Shown: piece after piece, positions 11,385-24,925 of the stretch | How the letters are laid out: every line of letters starts with the position of its first letter | Numbering within the stretch: the stretch's first letter is position 1 | Source of the DNA: Harmothoe impar | Lineage: Eukaryota > Annelida > Polychaeta > Phyllodocida > Polynoidae | Reading direction: 5' to 3' | Length of the DNA stretch: 64,000 nucleotides | Assembly (NCBI GenBank): GCA_947462335.1 | Contig: OX381707.1 | Span: 84,344,610-84,408,609 of the forward strand | Program-made: the position numbers and the translations under genes | The notes under the pieces: model-generated | What the model was told of the DNA's origin: nothing | The model's input: only the letters and a program-made list of their open reading frames with translations | The model's database searches: none

Positions 11385-13583
11385 GCCACCATATTTCTCA
11401 TGACTGATGCACAGCTGCAGAACTGGCACATGGCTTGTAATGGCCCTCATCTTCCCTTAAAGTCAGTGATATACAACCATCAAATTCTTTTTGATTTGAT
11501 ATCCACATAGGCAAAGAGCTGTCTGGGTACTTAAGATGTCTATAAAAACTGCAGGACATGATAGGCCATTTACAATATTATCAGTGATTTATTGCCAATG
11601 ATTACCTACACATTTTTATCTGTTTAACATTTAGCCTATATGTGCATCAAGCAATTGATCATTGAAGGACGCTTTTTGACGGACAGTTTTGGATGTCACA
11701 AGTACTTAATGCTTAATTGTAAGGTGAATGCCTGTGTATGGAGGAAGTCTATACTAAGTGATGTAGAGGAGTCAGTCTGTGGAGGACCAGGATGCACCTG
11801 TACCCTTCCCCCCCTGTAGACTTAATGGTCTTCTTGCATGTTTCTCCTAGTTGCTTGAGTCACTTTAGTCAAGTGAAAACTTGACCCTTGGGATCTCTGG
11901 TGGTTTGTCTTTAACACCTTTTTTCTCACACCTAACATCACTTAAACAGGCAACACCACTTGAAACGAAGAGTTCTGTTTAGAGTGAAGCATGCCATCTT
12001 CTCACCTTACAGCACTAGGACAGGTTTTAGCATTCTTCTAGATTCAGAATCAGAAGACTTTCAAAGAGACTTATTTGACCCTGCTCCCACTATAGACACT
12101 GACTGGTAAAGTTGAGAGAGCTTTTTGATAGGACACATATCATAATGTACATTACACCCTTATGTAATAGGAGTTCTCAGCCTCGCCACTACTTAATGCT
12201 TTATGAATAGGGTTATATGAAAGCAGGTGAAACTGTCAGAGCTCTTTTTGTAAACCCAAACTCAAATAAAAAACATTTGTTGTTCACAGAAGAAATATAG
12301 AGTAAAAGCATTAGTGTTCCTTAAAATAAGAAAGAAACATACAATTATGCAAAATGCCTCAGAGTATTAAATATCATTTCTGAATTCATTAGCTGACATG
12401 ATAAAGGCTCAGGGTAAAGAGATCAACTGTAGTCCAACCGTGAGGAGAGCCTCTTAATATGACAGCAGGTGATGTGGCTGTGTGGCTGAGTGGTTATGAT
12501 ATGTGGCTTAGTGACACCACAGGCTCTACCTGTGTGGCAGTCAGTGACATGGCCATGAGTGGTCAGCTGCTGCCTCCTGGTGGTCAAGGGGCAAGTCAAC
12601 CCAGCACCAGGAAACTGTCAAGGAGAAGGTGGAGTCAGAGATTCATTACCGCTAGACTCACACAAAGGTTCTTATTCTACAAAGTTAATATTAACCTATT
12701 TTAAATAGCTGTTCGACCCAAAGGTATCTTACAATCAACTCTACATTATCACATTTATTTAGCCCAGTAAACACTTATAAATTTAGCTACTGAATTTAAT
12801 ACTGCTCTACAGTCATTGCACTCCTTTGGAATATATAGCTTAACGTTGACAGTCCTCTATTGGAATCCATGTGACATTGTTCAGCCTTTCTACCTTTTTA
12901 ATGATAACCTGATGACTGTAATAGAATCCTAGATGCAAGCACTGAGGAACTGTGGGCATTGTTATGAACTTGAAATATTTTCGATCCTTTGAATTTTAAA
13001 TGCTATTTTTTTAAATCATTTTATTTCTGATGTGAAACCCATTGTATCTGATAAGAGGGTCTTTTTCAGATAATATCTTAATTGGACAAGTTATCAAACA
13101 ATTAAAGCTGATCACCTCTGCTCAGCAGTTGCACAAGAAAAAAACATTTCAGACCTGATCCCATAATGTCAGAGGTCTAATTGTTTAATTGAGGACCATT
13201 GGAGATTATGGAAAGTGTGAAATTACAACACCCCAAAATTACTGAGATATTGATTGAGAAAGAAAACAATAATGTTGAGGAAATGTGTTACAGATTTGTA
13301 GCTGTTTGATAAAAATATAAGTGGAATGAATTCCTTTCAAGGAATAAATATAAATTAAGATTTTAAGGTTCCATGACAATGTCCTTCCCAAAGGAAAGAA
13401 GAACACAAGGAAGGTAGAATTATTATACATATGTACAGCTGAGACAGCTCCTACTGGCCTAAATATGTTGCAAAAAGGGTGCAAAGTGCAGCTTAAGCTG
13501 GATCCCTTTTAGACACTTAGTCATACAGGGGATAGAGTAGGACGATGTATTGGGTGTCAAACTGATATACCGGTTGCTGATAA

Positions 13584-13654
13584 GGGCTCAGGCAGCTTGT
13601 ACATCAGGGGTAATGAAGACATTTCTAGTCAGCACTGGACATTGCCCTGAGCCC
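13584..13654. repeat. Conserved inverted repeat, second copy
   Basis: Counterpart of the hairpin-forming sequence at 1984-2054. The 9-bp GGGCTCAGG/CCTGAGCCC stem is intact, and the one change next to it (ACTG to ATTG) leaves a G-T wobble. Confidence 0.5.
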
Positions 13655-13960
13655 ACACACACCCTACCTGCCTCACACACCCCTCCATTATCAACTACTC
13701 TCATATTGAGCTACTCCCTCACTGGGAACTGACCCAATATGAGCTGCTCACTGATATTCAATGAGCCATCCTAGACATTCTCCCATTCTGAGCTGCTCCC
13801 TCAGGCTACACACCCCTATATGCCGTCCTGGTCAGCTTATCTTGGATTGAGGCACTGCTTATAACTGTCAAGAGTTCAGTCACTTTATTGGAGCTTTCTC
13901 CTTAAATTGCACTACCAGGTAGATATCTGCCTATGCTAGGCTACTATGGAATATGGGAAA

Positions 13961-13961
<1 letters not shown>

Positions 13962-13992
<31 letters not shown>
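13962..13992. repeat. (AT)n microsatellite
   Basis: About 31 bp of uninterrupted AT dinucleotides. Confidence 0.95.
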
Positions 13993-13994
<2 letters not shown>

Positions 13995-15365
13995 AACTGG
14001 GTCAATTTAGATGCATATGTATGTTAATGTCTATCATATCAATAATTGTGATGGTCTCTAGGAAATCTCATTATGATGCACCAATGCAGCCCAAGAGAGT
14101 AACTTTCCAGTGCTACATTTTTGCATCATGCTGAACTTTGGGGAATGTCTTGAAACTATAGGGTCAGCATGATGCTCAAGAATGCAGTACTGGTTAATTA
14201 CTGGCTAGGGCTACATTTATGCATCATGACAAAAAAAGCATGGTGCATTAAGGCATTATTAAAGGGTAAATGAGTATATAGACTGAGAGTAATGTACAAT
14301 ATAATGAGCTGATTGCCACATTCTCCATTGAAGCATATATCTATTTACCTCAATATACAACATTAAAAGAGTATGCCACTTTCACCCCTGACTGTAACGC
14401 ATTTCTGACTGGGTCCCTAAACTGCATATTCCCTAAGGCTGGCAATATACCTGTGTAATGGAACAGATATTCTCGGCATACCTTGGCTCATTTATCAGCC
14501 AGCGATACTTATTTGTGAGTGTGATCTCTACCCTAGTTATATTAAGCCAATGTCCATACAGACCCCTTCAGCCATCACACAGTGGACCAGCTTGGGTATA
14601 TGAATCTCCTGCTTTGTATGCCTCAATGATGTAGTGTATGCCGTAACAGTCTCCATGTTGAGGCCTTGAGATGTCCTGGTGTCTGGGAAGATAACTCATT
14701 GTGTTGTAGCCTTAAAGACACATGGCACAGGTCCCATTGGTAACTATAGCATGGGCTTACCACATTGTCAGATAATCACCTTTAATATCTCTGTTTTTTT
14801 TGCCTATATTTTGGTTGTATGTTATAGTATATTGAAGCTCAATAAGATGCCATTAGTGGAACTAGATGCAAGCCTTTTCAGTTCTTGCAAAAATGACATA
14901 TTCTGTCCAAAAGTCAAACCTGACAAAATTAGTTGATTTCTACTTAAAATCCCTCTGTACATCCTCATGACAGGAATATATTTAGAAAAAAACATTAATA
15001 TATTAAAAGTGCAGCAGTTTACTATCATAAGAAATATGTGAAAAACATTTCTGTACAGAAAGTGCTCGATTGTTTTTACTGCAAATTAAATTATTTTTTT
15101 CTAGGCTGGTGTGGTTATATTTAAGATGTTTATGACTTCTGCTGGACCTGATAGGTATCGTGATGTTCATTAAGGACCTGTGTATGTCATAATTACTTCT
15201 AATGATTGCTTCAGATTGAATCCAATCACTAGTATTTTACACTTCACATTAGAATCCTGACTAGTTGGTTATATCGGGGGCCTTAAGTATATTCTTTGGC
15301 TAGTAATTGCTTTTCCATGGAATTCAATAGCTTGCCGTATTAACTTCCCATTTAAGTCCTAGAGT

Positions 15366-16990
15366 ACCTGCCTCCTGAGTTATTTCTTGAGCTTCCTATT
15401 CTTAGTTCTTACATGATGAGTTAGGTTTTGCTCACTTAGGACTTGCATATGTCATAATTACTGCTTATAATTTCTCTCAGATGGAATTTCATCAATAATT
15501 GTATTGACTTCACATTCATGTCCTACTGGGTAATATCTTGGTCCTTAAGCTTTGTTTTTTTAAATTGACTGATTTACTTTTACCATAAACCGTAAAATAA
15601 ATACTCATAACCTTTTGTTCAGATAATGATTACCTAAAAAGAAACCCACACAGAATAAATATAATAAGCAAGCAAGGTTCGGTGATATATAGTGATAGTC
15701 AATGTGCTGTGGACAGGAATTACCTGGAACAGTTGACATCTGGTGGCTTGATGGGTTTCCTGCATGTTCTTGTCAGTCCTTGTCAGTTTGTGTCTTTCAT
15801 CATCTTGGTCTCATTAGTTGTGGCCTCCCGGGTGGTTTGTCATTAATACCCGCCCCTCTGCACCTCCCAGCGTCTAACAGCTCTTGCATGCAGCACCAGT
15901 TATCACAAATTAGTCAACTGTGAATGTTAATATAATATGTCTCGGTTAACACTGCTGTAAATTGAATATGCCCAAAGGAAAACTTTAAGCATATTCAATT
16001 CACTTAAATTCCACATAAAGCCAACTTCCTGGACATTCACATAGTATTACTGACCTTCAAGTTGCTTAAAGTGTTTTTTTTACCCCTACAGAAATTGCCA
16101 CAGGACTTTCTGTGTTGCTTTAAATCATTTATCCACATTCAGAATCTTAGTAACTCGAGTCTAACTTGCTCTGATCCCACTACTCACTGTGCCTGATGTT
16201 GTTGTGATTTTTCATGTGATATATTTCTCATGCCCCCTGAATCTAAGCCTACAGAGCAGGGACTTAGTCCTTAGGTGCTTGTACTAAACAAAACTGTCAG
16301 AGTATGTTTTTGCTCATCTAACCTCTGCCTGAAGAGTGTGCACAGAACTGAATACTGAACACAATAGAGAACTTAGGACTATCATAATTAGGGTAATGGT
16401 CCTTAGGAACCTGGGTGTCGCTATGAATATTTAACTCTATTGTTGTGGTCCATTGTGCCACCAGATCTGTATTCAGGGCGCAGTGAACAGAAACCCTTAT
16501 GAAATACTCTCTTTATTGTTGCAAACACATGACGAGAATATAAGGACAAATACCCTTACATTGCTGAACACGAAACTATCATTCTTTCAAATGATGCAGT
16601 TCTTATATCATGAAGATTGGGAGCTTTAATCGTGGCTTTGACCCTGACGTTTTTGAAAGGAACCTGAAAGAAAATCTAAATCAGTATATATATATATACA
16701 TATATATGTGTGTTTTATACATAGCTTGAATTGTTTTTTCTAACGTTCCTAAAAATAATAAAATAGATGGTTCAAATTTATATGGTTCTAATACATAAAG
16801 ACAATCAAACATTTGTTGCACCACTTTGACTGCCGTGTGCTGTAAAGCATTTCAGTAGAGGAGAGTCCCCTCTTAGAACCCACCGAAGGAAGACAATCTG
16901 ATTTACTCCCGCTAGTCACAAAACACATTAAGGTTGGCCAGACAAGTGGAGGAAAGTCTCCTTGGAAGACTCTCAAGCATCTTCAAGTAG
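15366..16990 (+). repeat. Diverged block shared with 43640-46760
   Basis: Shared segments include AGCAAGCAAGGTTC (15666 and 44135), a CAGTTTGTGT segment (15783 and 44251) and an AGGACAAATACCC segment (16541 and 46183). The corresponding ORFs (15702-15923 and 44054-44347) are read in different frames, so the similarity is not protein coding. A short TA-rich tract lies at 16683-16711. Confidence 0.6.
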
Positions 16991-17099
16991 TTGTTCGTTT
17001 ACCCATTTACCATGACGTCCAAGAAGCACAGTGTTGATGTTATTGACATTACTGGTGGTTGTTAACACCAAGGGCCTAATACTGATGTCTATGAAGCCC

Positions 17100-17420
17100 T
17101 AATGTGTTTCTGAAGGCAGGAAAAAGTTGCCATTCAAGTGCTCTTAGTTCATGATTGCACCAGTGTTTCACTCCAATGGTTCTGACATCCCTCAGTCTGT
17201 GTCAATACAACAATGTGGTTTACAGATGGAGTTCTCTGAAGCAGGCCTGTGTGGTGTCGACTGGTGGTAGACTGAAGTAATGGTAGACTGAAGTAATGGT
17301 AGACTAACAGGATCGGGGAGTTAGTCCCATAGGATTGCTGATAGGCTAGAGGCGCACTGACAGGTTTTCTACTCTACTAAGTGTTGTACAATTGAAGCCT
17401 GGAATTTTCAACAAAGATGT
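17100..17420 (+). repeat. Diverged repeat shared with 54600-54870
   Basis: Both copies carry GTCAATACAA, then TTACAGATGG, TTCT and GATGCAGG/GAAGCAGG segments in the same order, and end near ACTAAGTGTTGTA. A short TAGACTGAAGTAATGG duplication follows in this copy. There is no coding frame. Confidence 0.55.
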
Positions 17421-18024
17421 CAATCTTGAAAATGCTGAATCATTTTTCCTAAAATGTTTGGAAGGTGAATACTATGTGAGTTTGAATTTCTTGAGGACAG
17501 ACTGCTAGAACAACCACCATTTGGCAAATTATCTTGGAACCACTCTCGTTGTCATGGCAATATGAGCAGATGGCTGTGTGAGTGCAGACAGGTAACCAGC
17601 TCAGATGACACCATTTTTCTGATTACAGAATCAGGTTGGGAAAATCCTGCCTTTCATACCTTGAAGGGAGAAAATAGGGTGAGGGGGTTTCTTCCCTTGA
17701 TTTTCGGTTGTTATACATTAATTTTCGGTACAATTAGAAAATCCAATTTGCTGATATCTTACCATAATTTGCTGAAAATGATTAACTTATCTATAGGTAC
17801 ACAATATAGTTAGCCAGTTGTATGTGAATGGGCTTGTATAACATTCTTGTATTTCTCGAGATATAATGATTTAAATGTCAAAATATAGCCTAAATAAGGT
17901 ACATTTATATGTGGACCCCCCCTCCCCCCTCCCCCTCCCTTACCACCACACCTGGATAAGATACTGCACTGGGAGATTCCCCCTTGGAGGGGGGGACCGG
18001 CGGTGGCCCTTATCTCTACCGGCG

Positions 18025-18050
18025 GCCCTTATCTCTACAGAGATAAGGGC
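18025..18050. repeat. Perfect short palindrome with GATAA motifs
   Basis: GCCCTTATCTCT, then AC, then AGAGATAAGGGC: a 12-bp perfect inverted repeat with a 2-nt centre. It is preceded by a tandem duplicate of the left arm (GGCCCTTATCTCTACC). It sits in a C-rich then G-rich segment (17917-18110). Confidence 0.8.
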
Positions 18051-19489
18051 AGGAGACCAACCTGAGGGGTGCACTGAGTAAGGGGAGATTTCCCCTTTGT
18101 GGAAGAAACCCCACTGTAGGCTAATATACCTATAACGGAAAATGTCCCGGATTGTCCAGGCCTGAGAATGTACAGCTTTACTGCATATTGAGGGGTGTGT
18201 TACTGTAATACTAAGGATACCCTCAGTAGGAAACATGATTACTGCAAACCATAGCAAGACTGAATCCATGACAGAATACTGCTATTGAGGACTGTTGGAC
18301 TAAGGACATCCCAAGGTAATACAATAACCTGAACATGGAGGTGGGACCGATTGAGTTATGAAGGTGCCTGTAAAAAGCACAAGCTTCACATGCAGAAAGA
18401 GGCCCACAACAAGGCAGTATCAGTCAGGGGTCTCAGTGTTTTGCATGCAACTTTGTGATACCAGCATGGTCTAGAGCACAAGCTTTATTTAACTGAAATC
18501 ATTAGGCTATATGACTTTTCTTGTCATGCAGCATTACCCGGTAATTAACTCACTAGGGTTGTATTGGTTTATCATGCTGACCCTTACAGATGTGCCCTAG
18601 AGTTACTACCAGGAAGTGTGTGTGTCAGTGTGTAGAACTGCCCAATGCCAGCTGGAGTTGCTTGTGTTCAGATCCACTGTATGAGTTAGTTTTGCTGCAT
18701 TGTTAACGGTTGTTTTTTCTTGAGAAGTAAAGAAATATACTCCTGTTTATGAATTCTTCAATCAATTCCTCAATTGTTATCAAATTTTAACCTTCGTGTG
18801 GTATTGTGCTTGATTGTGATATGTCCTTTGTCAGCATGATGAATAAAGACAGCCGTTAGGTAAATCACCTGTATTCATGCATGGACCCCTGAGGTTGACA
18901 CTCTCCCAGCCCATCAAAAAGTTCCATTAATGCATAATGAAGATATATGCCGTAGCACATTTAAGGATGTTGCAGCTCTTACATGGGACAACATTGCCAT
19001 TCTAAGGACTGCATGAGCTCTTGCCCCGGCCCTTGTTTGGGTCCTGTTAAGCTATACAAGCCCCTATGGAGGTGTTTCATCAGAATGAGACAAGGTAGGA
19101 TATAACACTCGATGCTACATGACAAACAGAAAGCTAGTGAGTGGTGAAGCCATCTCAGCTATCCGCACATATTAATCAAACCCATAAGTGAATAGTATAC
19201 AATATGACGCCATACAGGGAAGGTGTCTTTCTTTGTTTAGATCCAGTGCCAATTGGTAACCAGGGTTGATCCTCTGCTGCAAGGCACCCCCCACTCAGCA
19301 ACCATACCTCAGCTGCTCCTAGTCCCACTACTCACTTTGTAAATGTCACAGTACATATAACAGTCACATCTCAGACACTGTCAATGATTTAAACCTGAGA
19401 CAATGGTACGAGGTGAGCAGCTTCCTTTCCCTATTTAGTCTAGCTGTGTTATGTCTAGGGACAGATTAGGACCGAGTTATGCTCTGGGT

Positions 19490-20270
19490 CTAAGCTGAGT
19501 CCAGCCTCATGTCAGGCCTTAAATCTCCTATTTTTGTGTTAGAGTGTGAGGTTTAGCCCCAGGACTAGCTGGGATATACTTGTGGGGCTGGTGTAAAGAT
19601 GAGCTTAGTGTTGGGGTAAGTCAGAGATACTGGTGTCAGGTTTATGGCCGTCCCTACAGCCCTACACGGCTTACCCAGGTCATGTTCTGTCCCATTTACT
19701 GACGCCACAAACAGATTATCCTATCCCCCCCCTCATTCCTGGATTATCCTCCATATGTCACCTATGGCACAGCACTTGTCTCATTAGCAGCCTCTGATAT
19801 CTACCTACCCCTAGCTCTACCCACGCTTGAACCACCTCTCTATTATCATAGTTCATTGCAGCAAGGAAGGATGTGTTAAGGTAGTAAGGCATAAAGAGAC
19901 AGCAATTAAAGAAAAAAACACTGATAGAGACAACAACTGCCAACCTTGTTAGACAGCAGAGGAATTGCAGGGAGGTGTGGGGGGAGCCTGATATCCCTTG
20001 GCTCTGAATATTTAAAGTAAACAACAGTGTTTTAGTGTTTCACTAGTATTTCAGGGCACACTAGGTTAGACTGAATTACCCCCTAGTGGCAAAAGCATGA
20101 ACCCCATGTCCCAGCCAGTTGTAGTAATGTGATAAGAAATGAGCCAAAGGGTGCCTGTATATCAGGCACGTAGCAGATAAGTAGCCAAAGGGATACAAGG
20201 TCACATAGTAGTCGATAGGCTGAACATGTCTTGCTGTGTTGATGGGGAATGGTGGCACTAGTGGAAGTAT
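19490..20270 (+). repeat. Repeat segments shared with 22320-22520 and 47030-47230
   Basis: A CCCTACAGCCCTACA segment with GGCTTACCCAGGTCATGT occurs here and near 47055. A CCCCCTAGTGG segment with GAACCCCATGTCCCA (20080) recurs near 22330. These are old dispersed or duplicated repeats with no conserved ORF. Confidence 0.5.
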
Positions 20271-21409
20271 GTGGATTTCCCAGTTGGATTGGAGGGTAGG
20301 AGAGGGTAGGGAGGGTCAAGCAGTTTTGTGTGATGTGGTAGAATGGAGTAATATATCAGATACAGTGCACATACAAAGGTTGACAGGGATAGTACTAAAC
20401 ATGGCTAAAATGGTAAACAAAAGAAACAACTTCCTGCTTGGTGCCATGTTACCATGGCCTACCCAAGAATTAAAAACATACATTATTGTCAGTCTTGTGA
20501 ACAAGGAATATTGGTAAATTACATGCTAAAGCCTTGAAGAATTTACTTGGGTTTGGGAGTCATAAAACCATCATTTATTATCATGCGTAGGCTCATCACC
20601 ATGCACAAGTCAAACATGAAATCTGATTGATTGATGCCTACTTTAATAGTGTCAATGTTTTTTACAAAGACACAATGTCCTCTCTAAAACAATATCAGAC
20701 CTGAAGCAAGGCTTCGGACACTTAAAAAACCTTGGACAATTGATCAACTGAAAAGACTGGTTCTTTTATCACATTTTATTTGCTTTAAATCTTAAAAACA
20801 AATTTATCACTCAGCCATTGTATCAGTCATGTCACTCCATCCCTGTTTTCTGATCATGTCTTAATTGGACACATTATTTCCCAAAAAAGACATGCGGATG
20901 GCAAAGTGCTTTAGTGTATTGCAGCCTTTATTGGCATGATGATCATGGCCCTATGTGTGCTTCTTTGGCAAAGTACCAACTCAATAGGGCTGGCATCAGG
21001 CCTGTAAACAGCAGTCATAAGTTACTCACCAGAGCTGCAAAATTTCTTTTAGGGGCATACTGCCCAGTGAACAAAATACGTTTTTTAACGTTCTGAAACG
21101 TTTCAATGTATAACGTTATTTTACCTTACATGTAAAACGTTATTTTACATTCTTATATGGTTCACAAAATAACGTTATATTCACAACTTTATATAACGTT
21201 ATATAACGTTTTATACAGCTATAGTTTATCACCCAAAGGTTCGAGATTTGGTTTGGTCAAAATATAACAAAAAATGCAAACTTGTAAGGTTGTAATTCAG
21301 TATGACTGTTCCGACCATGAAGAGAACCTAACCCCCCCCCAACCCCACCTACCCCCACCCTTTCCCCCCCCCCCCCAAATTTCTACTAATATATATTATG
21401 AAACCTACA

Positions 21410-21492
21410 AAATAGAGGTGGTGGCCAGGATTGTACTCACAACCTTCTCATCTCGCAGCCAGCGCCTTAGACAGAGAGGCCACAGGGTCAGA
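21410..21492 (-). repeat. tRNA-Leu-like sequence, probable SINE head
   Basis: On the minus strand the order is TGGCCTCTCTGTCTAAGGCG, which matches an A-box region of a leucine/serine type tRNA, followed by GTGAGTACAATCC, a degraded B box. The body is too decayed to pair an acceptor stem, so this is a pseudo-tRNA or SINE promoter region and not a working tRNA gene. Confidence 0.6.
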
Positions 21493-21898
21493 TGGTATAT
21501 AGTAGGGACCTTTAGCAACCACGTAAAAGCTCATAAAACGCAAAGGTAGCAGTGCTAAAGGTATAGGATACGTCTGCATTAAATGAGCTAGGCTAGGTCA
21601 GGTTTGCTAAAGGTCCCTAATGTGCATCAAAGACTATAAATTCTGCCTGTGACCAGATCACATTATATTCACCCACTTTTGACCGAAAATGCCCTAACAA
21701 GGGTAACTTTTTGGCATATAAATCGCCCTAACAAGGGTAAGGGTTGTCAGAGGTCCAGCCGCACACCCCTGTCAAAAAGATTCAAGTGCCCCCGGGGAGT
21801 CAGAACAATGCGCCATTTTATAAGTTAATGGGCCTGTACCTTTATAATTTGCAGTTTATCCTTCAGTAAGTGCCATAAGTGCCATTGACTAAGTAAAG

Positions 21899-21972
21899 AC
21901 GCTATGGCTGAGTGGTCTAAGCGCTGGTACATGAGTCCTACCCTTGCAGGTTCGAATCCCACAAGGAGACCA
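21899..21972 (+). repeat. tRNA-like sequence, probable SINE head
   Basis: TATGGCTGAGTGGTCTAAGC is a good A box and GGTTCGAATCC is a perfect B box, at normal tRNA spacing. The 5' end does not pair with the 3' AGGAGAC arm, so a functional tRNA is unlikely. It lies in opposite orientation to the tRNA-like sequence at 21410-21492. Confidence 0.65.
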
Positions 21973-22259
21973 ATTTTTCCAACATGAATTAACCATGCTA
22001 GTAGAAGGGTTTTCCATAACAATTTTATAACGTAAAATAATGTTATTTTCAGTCAAAATCCATTGTATAAAAACGTAAAATAACGTTACAATTAGGTTGT
22101 AAATTCAAACGTTATGATATAACGTTAATATACGTTAATTGGAGTCAACGAATTTGCGTTAAATAACGTTATATTACCGTTTTTTTCAAACGTTTTCCAT
22201 ACCTTTAGGAAACGTTATTTGCACGTTATATGACGTGTTCTTGTTTACTGGGTGTAGTA

Positions 22260-22814
22260 TCACCAGTGTTACAAGAATGAATCATATTGACAAAATGCAT
22301 AATATATGTACATCCCTTATCTACAACAGTCCCCCCTGGTGGTAAACATGTGAACCCCACGTCCCACCCAGCCGTAGTCATGTGTTGAGGAAGGAACCAA
22401 TGGGTGTGTCTAAATCAGACACGTGCCGGGTCAGTAGCAGACGGGTGTTTGGGTGCCAATATGACACAAGGTCTGCTTAGTCCCATGTCTCACTAGTTTG
22501 GTGGAAATGGGTAGTAAATTTTTGCTCCAGTTTGAAGTTTTAGATTTCCCAAAGGGATCTGAGCTGTTCAAAGGGCAGCAGTAAGAGTAATAGGTCCTAT
22601 GTGAACAAAAATCTAATACATTGTTAGCCAACCGGCCCTGCAAAATAACCCCCAAGGAGACAGATAGAATTACAAATACATAAAGTGGATGATCTGGGAG
22701 ACAGGGGTCAAAACAGTATATATTTCAGCTCTGTGTGAAAGGACAAGCAATTTGAATAGAAGGGTGTCCACAATGTAAATAAGACCAGAGAGACTTTATA
22801 ATCATATACATGTG

Positions 22815-22888
<74 letters not shown>

Positions 22889-23970
22889 CTCTAAATGTCT
22901 CAGATACATATTTTACATTGTGTTTGACTTTGGTCGGAATATGGCATTTCAGACATAATGCTCAAATATAAAAATCTCTGAATATTTACCTTGAAATTAG
23001 ACCTGGAAAGTCACCCTTTCCTGAGACACTGGCCACACAATGTGTCAGCATAAACAACACTTTACAACCGCTTGCTGGCACGTCAGGTACACCACATGTC
23101 CCATCCTCATCATTAAGTGTGCTGAAGGGGGAGATAACATGCAGAACCGACTGCCAGGGGTTTCTCCCAAATCAGGCAGGGACATGGTCAGTTAAGTATG
23201 TGGCGTTCTCACAAGGGGGTGGGAAGTGGTACTATAATATATATGTATTTATATATATATATACTTTATATATATTATAACTACTGGACAGAGTGTAGAA
23301 TCCCAACCAGGTGGAAACTAGCTAGCCAACAGTGGGCTGGCTTAGGGGCAAAACACAACTATTTCTGGATACAGGTGCCAAAGTTGGCACACACATTGGT
23401 ATGGGAATACTTTATAAAGAAGTTTTGTGCATGATATAAATCACTGGAACATGTATTAAATCAGATGTTTCCAAATAAAACTTCATAAAGCATAAAAACA
23501 TAAAGGCCACACATAGTGAAACCCACCACTTTTTGGAACCACATCACTCACCTTCTGTTAGAAAAGGTTCCAACATAAAGTAGTCCAAGGTACATTTTTC
23601 ACAGTGAGCTGCCTCTACCCCAGAAGTGTTACCCAGACTCTAGTGAGTGATGCGTTACACTACCCATCAGGCAACCACATTATGCACATCTGGTTAGATA
23701 AGGGCTTTTGGTAAAGGGTTCTCTGGTACACTGATCACAGCTAGGAACAACCTTTTCTCTGAGAGCTCACCCCTGCAGAGAGGGGATCAGTGGTGCTTCT
23801 ATATACTCTGGTGGGTCCTGTCTAAGACTGCCTATGGCACCAAAGACCCTAATTACATGGTTGACAAGCCTGGTACAGAGACTATCATGCAGGAGAATTG
23901 CATGATGGGTGGTTCGTTGTATGAGCAGAAACAAGAACCCAGAACTCTCTAGCTATATTGACTTCTAGAG
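22260..23970. other. Repeat fragments, no gene
   Basis: Contains fragments of the repeat families near 5900-7400 and 20080 (for example 23090-23230 and 23690-23880) and AT microsatellites. ORFs 22431-22655 (-) and 23198-23434 (+) are chance ORFs in repeats. Confidence 0.5.
22818..22884. repeat. (TA)n microsatellite
   Basis: About 67 bp of pure TA dinucleotides. A shorter imperfect TA tract follows at 23233-23280. Confidence 0.95.
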
Positions 23971-24925
23971 GGCTGAGTCCGTCTATAATCGACCAATGGC
24001 TCCCGGATGACCATCTCAGAATTCATTCTAATTAGGTAGGATCATGGCCCTATATCTTCTGAGTAACATCTGTAAATATGAACTCCAAATTCCAAGCGGT
24101 TTGGATGTGGCAAACCATTTAGTGGAGGGTAGTGGGCTCATCAAAAGCAGATCTTAAAGCTGGTACATTTTCATTAGTGTCTCACTTGAAAACTATGGCA
24201 ACTGGGAACCCACAACTATAGCAATGAAATATTCTATATATGGACAGGGGACACAACATGTAACATTTAAGATATCTCTCAACTAATAGGGGCAGGACGA
24301 CTCCAAAATCAGTCGGAAATGAGGCAAACATTGGAAAAGTCCAACATTTGAAATTTCACCTAGATCAGATTACTGATCAAAACACAACTATATATTTAAA
24401 AATGGTGATAACATATACTGTACTATTGGACATAGCAAGATATACTCTAAGAATACCACACAGAAGGCACTGGGGGTGATCAAAGTTGGGTCACTTATCA
24501 AAATGGCCCAACTTTGGTGGTCATTTCCTATGTGTGCAATAACTTGAAACACCTGGCTATATTTTTTTCTTGAAAAATTGCAGCAGTATCTTTCAATTGA
24601 GTGTAGTGAAAATCTCTTTCCGGACTTTATTTCCATTGAAATCATGTCATGAACATAAGAGAATCGGCTTATTTAAGAAAATCACCTAACTTTGGTGGCC
24701 ATTTTGGCTATGTCCAACAACATTTTTCACTTTGGAAAATATTTTGCTTGATCCAAAACATCATCTCCTTCAAATAGATATAGCAACAAAATGTTTCTGC
24801 ATTTTCTTGTAGTTAGAATAAATATTTAAATCAATTCAAAAAATACATTTCTGCAATATAATTATCTGCTTGTTAAGATGCACTGTGAGTTCTTACCCCT
24901 AATTTTGCAGTCATTAGCTCACAGT

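Larger units (their letters stand above)
11385..15365 (+). repeat. Diverged duplicated block, copy 2
   Basis: This is the counterpart of 1-3765, in the same order and orientation, about 11.4 kb downstream. The 13520-13760 segment is the best preserved part. An AT microsatellite at 13962-13992 is absent from copy 1, and copy 1 contains the AACGTT MITE that copy 2 lacks. The 81-aa ORF at 12459-12704 is not conserved. Confidence 0.75.
21063..22252. mobile_element. Composite AACGTT-bounded element
   Basis: Two AACGTT/CGTTAT-rich halves (about 21063-21225 and 22020-22252) face each other. The outer ends are inverted: CCCAGTGAACAAAA on the left and TTGTTTACTGGG on the right. Between them lie C-rich tracts (21330-21376), two oppositely oriented tRNA-like sequences and short direct repeats of CCCTAACAAGGGTAA (about 21692 and 21725). 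It resembles the MITE at 3764-3914 grown by an internal insertion. It may instead be two neighbouring MITEs with SINEs between them. Confidence 0.5.

Noticed and set aside
21899..21972. Functional tRNA gene
   Set aside because: A and B boxes are good, but acceptor arms do not pair and the anticodon arm is not convincing. It is better read as a tRNA-derived repeat.
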